From NCBI GenBank assembly GCA_001898385.1, contig MKTT01000124.1:18217-82216 (forward strand): a DNA stretch of 64,000 nucleotides, written 5' to 3'. Numbering within the stretch: the first letter of the stretch is position 1; each line of letters starts with the position of its first letter. Positions 28,908 to 36,189 of this stretch are shown piece by piece. The notes below the pieces were generated by a model, which saw nothing but the letters and a program-made list of their open reading frames with translations, ran no database searches and had not been told where the DNA came from. The translations under genes were made by a program, and so were the position numbers. This DNA is from Planctomycetales bacterium 71-10. Its GTDB lineage: Bacteria; Planctomycetota; Planctomycetia; Isosphaerales; Isosphaeraceae.

Positions 28908-29537
28908 ATGCGCAGAATCCTCCTCGGCGCGATCTTCGCGGCGGGTGCCGCCGTCGCCGGCTGGATGGCCGTGCTCGACCGGCAGAACCGGCTGCGATGG
29001 GACCACTGGGACGTCGTGAAGCCCGGCGTCCTCTACCGCAGCGGCCAGCTCAACGGCGACCAGCTCACGGAGGCCGTGCGGCGCTACGGCATCAAGACCG
29101 TGGTCAACTTCCAGCTCCCCGGCCGCGAGATGCAGGAGGAGCGGGCGCTGGCGAAGTCGCTGAACGTCGGCTTCGTCAACCTGCCCATGCCCGGCGACGG
29201 CTTCGGCCGCGAGGAGCAGTTCCGCAAGGTCCTGGAGCTGGTCGATGACGACGCCCGCCGTCCGGTGCTGGTCCACTGCGCCCGCGGCACCTGCCGGACC
29301 GGCTCCTCCGTCGCGATGTATCGGTTCGAGCGCGACGGCTGGACGATCGACGACGTCGCCGCGGAGGCCCGCCGCCAGACCTACCGCGAGGGCTGGATCC
29401 CGGGCTACATCTACGCGATGGCCCGCAACAAGCCCGACTCCGACCTCCACCACCCGATCACCCTCGACGAGCGTAACGCGCCCGCCGAGGCCGAATCCCT
29501 GCCGCTCCCGGAGGAGGCCGCCGATGAACCGCGTTGA
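28908..29537 (+). CDS. Membrane-anchored CX5R (dual-specificity type) phosphatase
   Basis: A 209-residue protein. The first 22 residues form a signal anchor, and GVLYRSGQLNGDQL is typical of DSP/tyrosine phosphatases of the Siw14/DUF442 kind. The P-loop HCARGTCRTG carries Cys124 and Arg130 in CX5R spacing, with the general acid probably in MPGDGFG. It should hydrolyse a phosphoester on the outer face of the inner membrane or in the cytoplasm, depending on topology. It overlaps the next gene by 14 bp, implying coupled translation. Confidence 0.85.
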   Translation: MRRILLGAIFAAGAAVAGWMAVLDRQNRLRWDHWDVVKPGVLYRSGQLNGDQLTEAVRRYGIKTVVNFQLPGREMQEERALAKSLNVGFVNLPMPGDGFGREEQFRKVLELVDDDARRPVLVHCARGTCRTGSSVAMYRFERDGWTIDDVAAEARRQTYREGWIPGYIYAMARNKPDSDLHHPITLDERNAPAEAESLPLPEEAADEPR

Positions 29538-31251
29538 CGAGAAGCACGCCGCGCGGGCCGACCTCGGCCGACGCTTCCGCGCCGACGACGGCCAGCTCGT
29601 CCTCAAGCTCCCCGAGGCCCGCGCCTGGGCCGGCCCGGCCCTGATCCTGCTGGGCCTGGCGTACGTCCTGGTCGGGGGGGCCGACGCCGACCTGGCCGGC
29701 CGCGACGCCCGGATCGGCGTCGCCGCGAGCGAGGGCTTCGGCCCGCTCGGCCAGGTCTACGGCCGCTGGCGTCCCGACGTCTGGCCGATCCCCGCCGCGG
29801 TCTCGCGCCTGGTCTTCCTGCTGGGCGAGCGCGGCAAGCCCGAGAACGGCGCCGTGCTGTGGCCGTCGGCCGTCGCCGGCCTCGCCGCCGGCTGGCTCGT
29901 GGCCCGGCGGTTCATCGCCCTGGGCAGGCCGGCGGTCGCCCTCCTGTTCGGCTTCGCCTGGTTCGGCTCGACGGCCCTGATGGACCACGCGGGGAGCCGG
30001 GGGATGGACTTCCTGACCGGCCTGGCCACCATCGCCGCGCTCGACCGGCTGCTGTCGCGGCGGTCGGACTGGGTCGCGGGGCTGTGGGCGTCGGCCGCGT
30101 TCCTCTCCGGGGGCTGGCCTCCGCTGCTGGTGATCGCGCTCTCGGTGCTGGTGCTGGGGCGTCGCGACGCCGACTTCTCGTTCAAGCTGGTCGCCCCCCC
30201 CGTCGCGACGGCGGTCGCCTGGTTCTTCTGGACGATCGAGGCCGCCTCCGCCGAGGCCGCCGCCGCGGCGCTCGTCTGGCCGCTGACGCAGCGGCTCCAG
30301 TGGTCGCTGCCGACGTCCGCGCTCGGGTGGGTCGCCTCGATCGTCGCGCCGATCGACCAGGGGGCGGCGTGGGCCGTCCCCCTCAAGATCCTCGTCGCCG
30401 GGCTGCCGCTCTCTCCGTTCGCGTTCCTCCTGTTCGGGCGATCGGCCCGCGAGGGCCTCAAGGCCGACGGCGGGCTGGTGATGGACTGGATCCGGGTCGC
30501 CGTCGCGGCGGCGATCTGCGGGGCCGTCGTGCCGGGCGTGGCGACGGCCGCGGCCCTGCCGGCGCTCATGGGCCTGCTCGTCGCCTCGGCCTCGGCGCTG
30601 GAGGCCGCCTGGTCGGGCCGGCTCGCGGCGGGCGAGCGGAGGTCGTTCTTCGGCCTGACGACGGCCATGACGGTCGCGTGGGCCTCGCTGACGGCCTACG
30701 GGGCGTTCGTCATGACGATCGTCTTCACCTACTACCGACCGATCGGCGTCGCGTTCGCGATCGGCGGGGCGGTGGTGGTCGCGACGCTCTGGCGGGCGCT
30801 CGAGACCCGGAGCCTGCGCCGGGGCGTGGCGGCCATGCTCATCCTGACCGCCTGCCTGAAGCTGGCCCACGCCGGCTTCTACGCCCCCGAGTGGACCTAT
30901 CGCTACGGCCAGGGCCCCTGGGGCCGGGCCATCGGCCAGTGGCTCCTCCCGCACTGGACGCTCTACACCCAGCACGAATGGCCCGAGGACCTCGCGTGGG
31001 CCATCGGCCGTCCGGTGCGGCTCCTCAGCAGCCCGCAACACCTGGCGTTCCCGGAGACCGGCGAGAGCCGCCACGTCCTCCTGCTGGAATCCGAGTACGA
31101 GAACTGGCCCCCCAGCGCCCCCAAGCTGGTCAAGGTCGCCACATTCGAGCCGCCGTCGCCGTTCGGCAGCCGTCGGATCCTCGCCCGCACCGAGGGGACC
31201 CTCACCACCCCCTCCGGCCGCCTCGTCTCCCGCGTCCCCGCCCCTCGATGA
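29524..31251 (+). CDS. Polytopic membrane protein, GT-C-like
   Basis: A 575-residue protein with about ten to twelve hydrophobic segments and a C-terminal soluble domain of about 110 residues. The first loop after helix 1 contains DADLAGRDARIGVAASE and YGRWRPDVWPIPAAV, a pattern compatible with GT-C glycosyltransferases (ArnT/PMT-like), though the DE/DD catalytic pair is not clear. The start lies inside the upstream phosphatase gene (14-bp overlap), so the two products may act together on an envelope glycan or lipid. A GC-rich hairpin ends the unit. Confidence 0.65.
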   Translation: MNRVDEKHAARADLGRRFRADDGQLVLKLPEARAWAGPALILLGLAYVLVGGADADLAGRDARIGVAASEGFGPLGQVYGRWRPDVWPIPAAVSRLVFLLGERGKPENGAVLWPSAVAGLAAGWLVARRFIALGRPAVALLFGFAWFGSTALMDHAGSRGMDFLTGLATIAALDRLLSRRSDWVAGLWASAAFLSGGWPPLLVIALSVLVLGRRDADFSFKLVAPPVATAVAWFFWTIEAASAEAAAAALVWPLTQRLQWSLPTSALGWVASIVAPIDQGAAWAVPLKILVAGLPLSPFAFLLFGRSAREGLKADGGLVMDWIRVAVAAAICGAVVPGVATAAALPALMGLLVASASALEAAWSGRLAAGERRSFFGLTTAMTVAWASLTAYGAFVMTIVFTYYRPIGVAFAIGGAVVVATLWRALETRSLRRGVAAMLILTACLKLAHAGFYAPEWTYRYGQGPWGRAIGQWLLPHWTLYTQHEWPEDLAWAIGRPVRLLSSPQHLAFPETGESRHVLLLESEYENWPPSAPKLVKVATFEPPSPFGSRRILARTEGTLTTPSGRLVSRVPAPR

Positions 31252-31257
31252 CCTCTC

Positions 31258-31288
31258 GCGCGGGGGCCGGCCCTCCCGGCCCCCGCGC
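31258..31288 (+). terminator. GC-rich hairpin after the phosphatase/GT-C pair
   Basis: A perfect 13-bp stem (GCGCGGGGGCCGG at 31258-31270 with its complement at 31276-31288) and 5-nt loop, starting 7 bp after the stop codon. No U-tract follows. The stretch from here to 31488 otherwise shows no gene. Confidence 0.6.
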
Positions 31289-31488
31289 AGGCCCGGCCCC
31301 GCGTGAATGTTCATTAACCATCCGAGAACGAACGGGTTAAGAGGATCTCCCGTCGTCTACGATGACGCGGGTCGAGTCCCAACTTTCGGTTGAAGGTTCG
31401 TCACAACCGCGCGAATCGCTCGTAGGCGATCGGGTGGGATCCGCCCGCGGCCCGGCCCGGAGGGCTTCGAAGAGGAGGGCGTGGCGAC

Positions 31489-32412
31489 ATGATCGGCAAG
31501 CTGAAAGGGATGTTCGCGCCGGCCCCGCCGAAGGCCGGCGGTCGCCGCTCGGGCGTCGACGTCCAGCGGCGCTTCCACATCCAGCTCGACGTCTCCTCGA
31601 TCTCCTCGCAGGGGAGCATGTCCCGGGTCTACAAGGCCGTCGACTCCGAGTCGGGAAAGACCGTCTGCCTGAAGGTGCTGGACCGCGGCAAGAACGAGCA
31701 CGCCCACGCCCGCGCCTCGCGCCACGAGGAACGCCCGAGCGAAGGGGCGATCGCCGTCCAGGTCCGCCACCCGCACGTCGTCCGGACGTTCGAGCACGGG
31801 ACCACCTCGCGCGGCGAGGAATACCTCGTCATGGAGTACATCCACGGCCTGAGCTTCGAGGCGGTCTACCAGCAGAACCTGGGGAAGACCGACCAGCGCA
31901 TGCAATGGCTCGCCCAGGCCGCCGAGGGCCTGGCGGCCGTCCACGCGGCCGGCTTCATCCACCACGACGTCAACCCGCGCAACTTCCTGATCGACCGGGG
32001 CCGCGACCTCCAGGCCAAGGTGATCGACTTCGGCCTCACCGTCCCGAACGCCCCCGCCTTCCGCAAGCCCGGCAACCGCACCGGCTGCCTCCTCTACATG
32101 GCCCCGGAGCTGATGCGCCGGGAGCCGATCGACGAATCCATCGACGTCTACGGCTTCGGCGTCGTCGCCTTCCAGGTCCTCACCGGCAAGCTCCCCTACG
32201 ACGTCGCCGCCTCCCCCAACGCCCTCCTCCAGCGCTTCCGCAACCCGCCCACCGACCCCCAGGCCCTCAAGCCCAAGCTCTCCGACGAGGTCCGCGACGT
32301 CCTCCTGAAGCTCGTCGCCGTCGACCGCCGCGACCGCTGGCCCTCCATGGCCACCCTCGTCGACCACCTGCGCTCCATCCCCGCCAAGCGTGACGTCGCT
32401 CGCCCCAATTGA
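31489..32412 (+). CDS. Atypical serine/threonine protein kinase
   Basis: A 307-residue soluble protein kinase domain without membrane segment or extra domain. Visible: VAIK-type lysine in TVCLKVLD, VRHPHVVRTFEHG, the hinge LVMEYIHG, the catalytic loop HHDVNPRNFLI, DFGLT, and APE. Deviations: the glycine-rich loop has only one Gly (SSQGSMSRVYKA), HRD is HHD, and the usual catalytic-loop Lys is Asn (HHDVN). The Asp, Asn and DFG metal ligands remain, so it may still bind ATP but with altered activity. The likely partner gene is the zinc-ribbon membrane protein 48 bp downstream. Confidence 0.85.
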   Translation: MIGKLKGMFAPAPPKAGGRRSGVDVQRRFHIQLDVSSISSQGSMSRVYKAVDSESGKTVCLKVLDRGKNEHAHARASRHEERPSEGAIAVQVRHPHVVRTFEHGTTSRGEEYLVMEYIHGLSFEAVYQQNLGKTDQRMQWLAQAAEGLAAVHAAGFIHHDVNPRNFLIDRGRDLQAKVIDFGLTVPNAPAFRKPGNRTGCLLYMAPELMRREPIDESIDVYGFGVVAFQVLTGKLPYDVAASPNALLQRFRNPPTDPQALKPKLSDEVRDVLLKLVAVDRRDRWPSMATLVDHLRSIPAKRDVARPN

Positions 32413-32460
32413 CCCCGCCACGCCCTCGGGCCTTGCCTCCGGATTGATGGAGGGGACGCG

Positions 32461-32817
32461 TTGGCCTCGACACTGTGCCCGAACTGTGGCCGGAAGCTGT
32501 TCCCCGTCGATCCCGGCGCCCCGATGACCTGTGACGGCTGCTCGCACGCCTTCGACCCGACGCGGGTCCGATGGCGAGCCCCTTCGCCGCCGCGACGGCT
32601 GTTCGGCTGGTTCCTGATCCTTGTCGCCGTCCTCACCGCGATACGATCCATCCCGCAGGCCATGATCGACTTCAACCGCGAGGGGGGTGTCGCCTCGATC
32701 GTCGGCATGTACCTCGTGCCATACCTCATCTTCCTCGCTGGCCGCGCGCTGTCGCGGAGCCGGCTCGTCGAGGATCCAGCCCCGGGCGGCGCGGAAGCGA
32801 CCTCCCCGACGGCTTGA
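32461..32817 (+). CDS. Small zinc-ribbon membrane protein
   Basis: A 118-residue protein. The N-terminus has two CXXC knuckles (LCPNCGRKLF and TCDGCSHAF) that should bind zinc. Two hydrophobic segments follow (FGWFLILVAVLTAI and IVGMYLVPYLIFLAG). The start is TTG at 32461 with GGAGGGG upstream. It sits right after the kinase gene. Function unknown; the ribbon is of the type often found in regulatory membrane proteins. Confidence 0.65.
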   Translation: MASTLCPNCGRKLFPVDPGAPMTCDGCSHAFDPTRVRWRAPSPPRRLFGWFLILVAVLTAIRSIPQAMIDFNREGGVASIVGMYLVPYLIFLAGRALSRSRLVEDPAPGGAEATSPTA

Positions 32818-32898
32818 CCGGCCGCTAGACTTCTTGTGGACCCCTCGTACCCCGGACCGCGGGGCGGGGTGACGACCGATCCGTGAGGCCCTACGCCG

Positions 32899-34110
32899 TT
32901 GCTCAAGCCGCCGGTCTACCTGGACAACCACTCGACGACGAAGCCCGACCCGCGGGTCGTGGCGGCGATGATGCCGTATTTCACGAACATTTACGGCAAC
33001 GCGGCCAGCGTCTCCCATAAATTCGGATGGGACGCGGAGGAGGCCGTCGAGAAGGCCCGCGCGCAGGTCGCCGAAGCGCTCGGGGCCGAGCCGCGGGAGG
33101 TCGTCTTCACGGCTGGCGCGACCGAGGCCAACAACCTGGCGATCAAGGGGGCCCTCCCGTTCCTGCGCCGGAAGGGCGACCACGTCGTCGCCACGGCCGT
33201 CGAGCACAAGTCGGTCCTGGACGTGGTCGAACGCCTCGGCCGAGAGACCGACTGGAAGGTCACGATCGTCCCGTGCGACGACGCGGGCCGGGTCGACGAA
33301 GGGGCCGTCCTCGCGGCGCTCCGGCCGGAGACGGTCCTCGTCTCGGTGATGGCGGCCAACAACGAGGTCGGGACGATCAACCCAATCCGCGCGATCGGCG
33401 AGCTGTGCCACGGGCGCGGGATCGTCTTCCATACCGACGCCACCCAGGCCGTCGGCAAGGTCCCGCTGGACGTCCGCGCGGATCACGTCGACCTGCTCAG
33501 CCTCTCGGCGCATAAGATGTACGGGCCGAAGGGGATCGGGGCCTTGTACGTCCGCCGCAAGGACCCGCAGGTCCGGATCAAGCCCCTGTTCGACGGCGGC
33601 GGCCACGAGCGCGGGCTGCGCAGCGGCACGCCGGCCGTCCCGCTGATCGTCGGGCTGGGCGAGGCGATCGAGATCGCCGCCCGCGAGCGCGAGGCCGACG
33701 CGGCCCGCCTCCGATCCCTGCGCGACCGCCTGGAGGCCGCGATCCGGGCGACTGTGGCCGACGTGACCCTGAACGGCCACCCGACCGAACGCCTCCCGGG
33801 CAACCTCAACATGAGCTTCGCCTACGTCGACGGCGAGGCCCTGATGATGGCCATGCGCGACGTCGCCGTCAGCTCGGGCGCGGCGTGCACGTCGGCCGAG
33901 CCCGAGCCCAGCCACGTCCTCCGGGCGATGGGCCGGGACGACGACTCGGCGCGGGCCAGCCTGCGGTTCGGCCTGGGCCGGTTCACGACCGCCGAGGAGG
34001 TCGACTACGCGGCCGAGGTCGTGGCGAAGGCCGTGGCGTCGCTGCGCGTGCATAGCTCGGCGTGGGCCGCGTCCGGTAAGATGGAGCCGGGCGGACCGCA
34101 TCCGAGTTGA
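32899..34110 (+). CDS. Cysteine desulfurase (IscS/NifS type)
   Basis: A 403-residue PLP enzyme that releases sulfur from cysteine for Fe-S clusters and tRNA thiolation. VYLDNHSTTKPDP is the family start, LSAHKMYGPKGIGALYVRR contains the PLP lysine, and SSGAACTSAEPEPSHVLRAMG has the catalytic Cys in the IscS-type loop. The start is TTG at 32899, directly before the conserved N-terminus. It is followed by an A-type Fe-S carrier gene, supporting an Isc-like role. It may also feed MnmA. No iscU or iscR is present nearby. Confidence 0.94.
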   Translation: MLKPPVYLDNHSTTKPDPRVVAAMMPYFTNIYGNAASVSHKFGWDAEEAVEKARAQVAEALGAEPREVVFTAGATEANNLAIKGALPFLRRKGDHVVATAVEHKSVLDVVERLGRETDWKVTIVPCDDAGRVDEGAVLAALRPETVLVSVMAANNEVGTINPIRAIGELCHGRGIVFHTDATQAVGKVPLDVRADHVDLLSLSAHKMYGPKGIGALYVRRKDPQVRIKPLFDGGGHERGLRSGTPAVPLIVGLGEAIEIAAREREADAARLRSLRDRLEAAIRATVADVTLNGHPTERLPGNLNMSFAYVDGEALMMAMRDVAVSSGAACTSAEPEPSHVLRAMGRDDDSARASLRFGLGRFTTAEEVDYAAEVVAKAVASLRVHSSAWAASGKMEPGGPHPS

Positions 34111-34203
34111 CGTCGTGTTAGAATTCCTGCGAGCGGAGTCCCGCCCCTTCGCGGCGACCCCCCGATCGTTCCGCCGAGAGATTGACCAGAAGGAGAACGT
34201 GCG

Positions 34204-34533
34204 ATGGGCGTGACGCTGACCGAGAAGGCCGCCGACGAAGTCAAGAAGATCATCACCGACCAGAGCCTCCCCGACGGGACGGTCCTGCGCATCGGCGTGA
34301 AGGGGGGCGGTTGCAGCGGCTTCGCCTACGACCTGAACTTCGACACCGACACCTCCGACCGCGACCGCGTCGTCGAGCAGCACGGCGTCAAGCTGGCCGT
34401 CGACAAGAAGTTCGACCCCTACCTCGACGGCACCGTCCTCGACTTCTACGACGGCCTGGAGAAGCGCGGGTTCGTCTTCAACAACCCGAACGTCGTCAAG
34501 AGCTGCGGCTGCGGCTCGTCGTTCCAGGTCTGA
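34204..34533 (+). CDS. A-type iron-sulfur carrier (IscA/ErpA family)
   Basis: A 109-residue protein that carries and delivers Fe-S clusters. All three ligand cysteines are present: one in GGGCSGFAYDL and two in KSCGCGSSF. The N-terminus VTLTEKAADEVKK is typical. The start has an AAGGAGAA Shine-Dalgarno. Paired with the cysteine desulfurase 93 bp upstream and closed by a 15-bp hairpin. Confidence 0.95.
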   Translation: MGVTLTEKAADEVKKIITDQSLPDGTVLRIGVKGGGCSGFAYDLNFDTDTSDRDRVVEQHGVKLAVDKKFDPYLDGTVLDFYDGLEKRGFVFNNPNVVKSCGCGSSFQV

Positions 34534-34562
34534 GCCGGGACGACCGACCGACCGAAATCCAC

Positions 34563-34604
34563 GAGGAGGCCGCGGCGGGGACCAACCCTCGCCGCGGCCT
34601 CCTC
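34563..34604 (+). terminator. Hairpin terminator after the Fe-S carrier gene
   Basis: Arms GAGGAGGCCGCGGCG (34563-34577) and its exact complement (34590-34604) form a 15-bp stem with a 12-nt loop, 30 bp after the stop, followed by GCGTTTCG with a short T-run. Confidence 0.7.
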
Positions 34605-34741
34605 GCGTTTCGAACGCCCGCCCTTCGCGGGTATCTTCTCCCACGAGTGGAGGTAGGGGATCCAGGCTCGCTCGCCCGGGTTCTCGACGAAGCACCGGGA
34701 GAGGCCCATCCGAGAGCTAGGATTGATGCGGAGGACATGCC

Positions 34742-34984
34742 ATGGTCTACGGCACCGTCGCTGCTGCCGCGTTCGTCGTCTATATCATCGGTCCGTACCG
34801 CCGCCACCTCGGCTCAGGGTGGTTCACCTGGAAATGGAGGAGTCGGGGCCGCGCAGGAAAGCAGGCTGAATTCCATCGTCGCGAGATGTTTTTCCTACCG
34901 CACGACCTAGGGTGTGGAGTAGGAGGACATCGCCCATGTTTTTCGCCGCTTTCCTCGGTGTCGCCGTCTATTCCTTCCTGCTGA
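34742..34984 (+). CDS. Possible degenerate first copy of the micro-membrane-protein family
   Basis: The upstream sequence CTAGG...GGAGGACAT-GCC-ATG matches the leader of the gene at 34936 nearly base for base. The frame reads MVYGTVAAAAFVVYIIGPYRRH, a short hydrophobic stretch followed by GPYRR, which echoes the GPNYRRR end of the next gene. After that it diverges and runs on without family character, overlapping the start of the next gene by 49 bp. It may be a decayed duplicate or a distinct small protein. Confidence 0.28.
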   Translation: MVYGTVAAAAFVVYIIGPYRRHLGSGWFTWKWRSRGRAGKQAEFHRREMFFLPHDLGCGVGGHRPCFSPLSSVSPSIPSC

Positions 34985-35088
34985 TCCTCTTCATGCCCAT
35001 GTTCGTCGCCGCCGGCCGGGCCGATCGGGCTTTCGCCGAATACCTGGACCATCACGGGCCGAACTACCGAAGGAGGAATGCGGGTTGA
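34936..35088 (+). CDS. 50-residue single-pass membrane protein
   Basis: A 50-residue protein: one hydrophobic helix of about 23 residues (FFAAFLGVAVYSFLLILFM) followed by a charged tail AGRADRAFAEYLDHHGPNYRRR. It has a strong Shine-Dalgarno (AGGAGGAC) about 9 nt before ATG. It shares layout and residues (A-x-x-ADR, GP-x-Y/F-RRR) with the protein encoded 95 bp downstream, so the two look like tandem duplicates. Function unknown; the size suits a regulator or subunit of a membrane complex. Confidence 0.6.
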   Translation: MFFAAFLGVAVYSFLLILFMPMFVAAGRADRAFAEYLDHHGPNYRRRNAG

Positions 35089-35182
35089 CCCGCCGACGAA
35101 TCGCCTAAAAATACGAGAGCAAGGATCATTCGGGGAGGGGGAGGAAACCCGTAGCCGTCCATCCCACTCCAGGGGGGCGAAC

Positions 35183-35332
35183 GTGGCCTACATTCTCCTC
35201 GGCGCCTTCGTCTACATCGGGCTCGTGGTCCTGTTCCTCTCCCTCTTCGCCTCGGCCGCCTGCGCCGACCGGCTCTGGGAGAAGCGTCGCAAGTCGAACG
35301 TCGACGGCCCCAAGTTCCGACGACGCGCCTGA
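35183..35332 (+). CDS. 49-residue single-pass membrane protein, paralogue of the preceding gene
   Basis: A 49-residue protein starting at GTG 35183 after AGGGGGG: hydrophobic helix YILLGAFVYIGLVVLFLSL, then ASAACADRLWEKRRKS and a tail DGPKFRRRA. The helix length, ADR motif and GP-x-F-RRR tail match the gene at 34936. The longer in-frame reading from 35078 overlaps the previous gene and adds a polar stretch unlike the paralogue, so the short form is chosen. Confidence 0.55.
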   Translation: MAYILLGAFVYIGLVVLFLSLFASAACADRLWEKRRKSNVDGPKFRRRA

Positions 35333-35390
35333 GCACCGAGCCTCGTCGAGATCGGACGCCCACCTCCCGCGATCACGATCCCGCGCGGCC

Positions 35391-36101
35391 TTACTGCGTC
35401 GGGGCGGGGGGGATCGCGGCGGCGGCGAGCGAGTCGTAGAGGCCGAGCAGGAACTCGTGGAAGCTCTGGGCAATGCCGGGGGTGGACGTGGCGCGGATCT
35501 CCTGGAGGGCGGGGCGGCCGTAGTCCAGCAACTTCTGGCGGGCCTCCGCGGCCAGGGGGATGGGCGCGTAGCCGTGGCCTTCGACCTCTGAGCGGACCGC
35601 GGCCACGGCCTCGTCGGACGTGTCGCGCTTCGTCTTCAGCTCGCCCGCCACGGGCGAGTCCGCCGGCCAGACGAGCGTCCCGGCGGCGTCGAAGAAGCTC
35701 GCCAGCGGCGCGGGGGCCGGCTTGCTCGGCCGGGGCTCGGCGGGCCTGGGCTGGGGCGCGGCGGCGGGGGCCTGCCCGAGCGAGCGGTTCGCCATCGCGG
35801 CGGCGGCGCGACGGCTGCCGGCGGCGGGGCCTCGCGCATCCTGCTGCTGGACCAGGCCGTTGTCGCGGAGCCGGTTCACGTAGGAGTTGGGGTTGTTGGC
35901 GTAGACGTTGTTCGAAGGCGGCCGTCCCGCCCGAGCGGCGTTCTGGAGGGCGAAGGATTCGACCGTGTTCGTCGGCGTGGGGACCCAGGGCATCGCGATG
36001 CCCCCCCAGCCGAAGCCGAACCCCTGGGCCTGGGCGGTCGACGGGCCGGCGAGCGCGGCCAGTCCGAGGGCGAGTGCGGGCGCGAGGTGGCGGATCTTCA
36101 T
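35391..36101 (-). CDS. Secreted protein of unknown function
   Basis: A 236-residue protein with a signal peptide (MKIRHLAPALALGLAALAG, cleavage near AQA-Q). The mature start is Gly/Trp-rich (GFGFGWGGIAMPWVPTP), then NNVYANNPNSYVNRLRDNG, a short pattern seen in planctomycete secreted proteins, a Pro/Ala linker and a helical C-terminal half. No catalytic motif seen. Convergent with the micro-membrane-protein genes and downstream of the sulfatase gene, from which it is separated by a 17-bp hairpin. Confidence 0.75.
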   Translation of the reverse strand: MKIRHLAPALALGLAALAGPSTAQAQGFGFGWGGIAMPWVPTPTNTVESFALQNAARAGRPPSNNVYANNPNSYVNRLRDNGLVQQQDARGPAAGSRRAAAAMANRSLGQAPAAAPQPRPAEPRPSKPAPAPLASFFDAAGTLVWPADSPVAGELKTKRDTSDEAVAAVRSEVEGHGYAPIPLAAEARQKLLDYGRPALQEIRATSTPGIAQSFHEFLLGLYDSLAAAAIPPAPTQ

Positions 36102-36129
36102 GACGTCGGTCGCTCGGGTCGTTGGGGGA

Positions 36130-36171
36130 TGCGGGTCGCGGCCTCCATTCTAGGGGAGGCCGCGACCCGCA
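36130..36171 (-). terminator. 17-bp perfect hairpin after the sulfatase gene
   Basis: Arms 36130-36146 and 36155-36171 are exact complements (TGCGGGTCGCGGCCTCC and its reverse complement) with an 8-nt loop, beginning 18 bp past the sulfatase stop on the minus strand. No U-tract follows. Confidence 0.6.
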
Positions 36172-36189
36172 GGGAAGCGAGCGCCGGCG

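Noticed and set aside
31357..34695. 1112-codon open frame on the minus strand
   Set aside because: It runs antisense across the kinase, zinc-ribbon, cysteine desulfurase and Fe-S carrier genes, all with clear motifs. It has no domain character.
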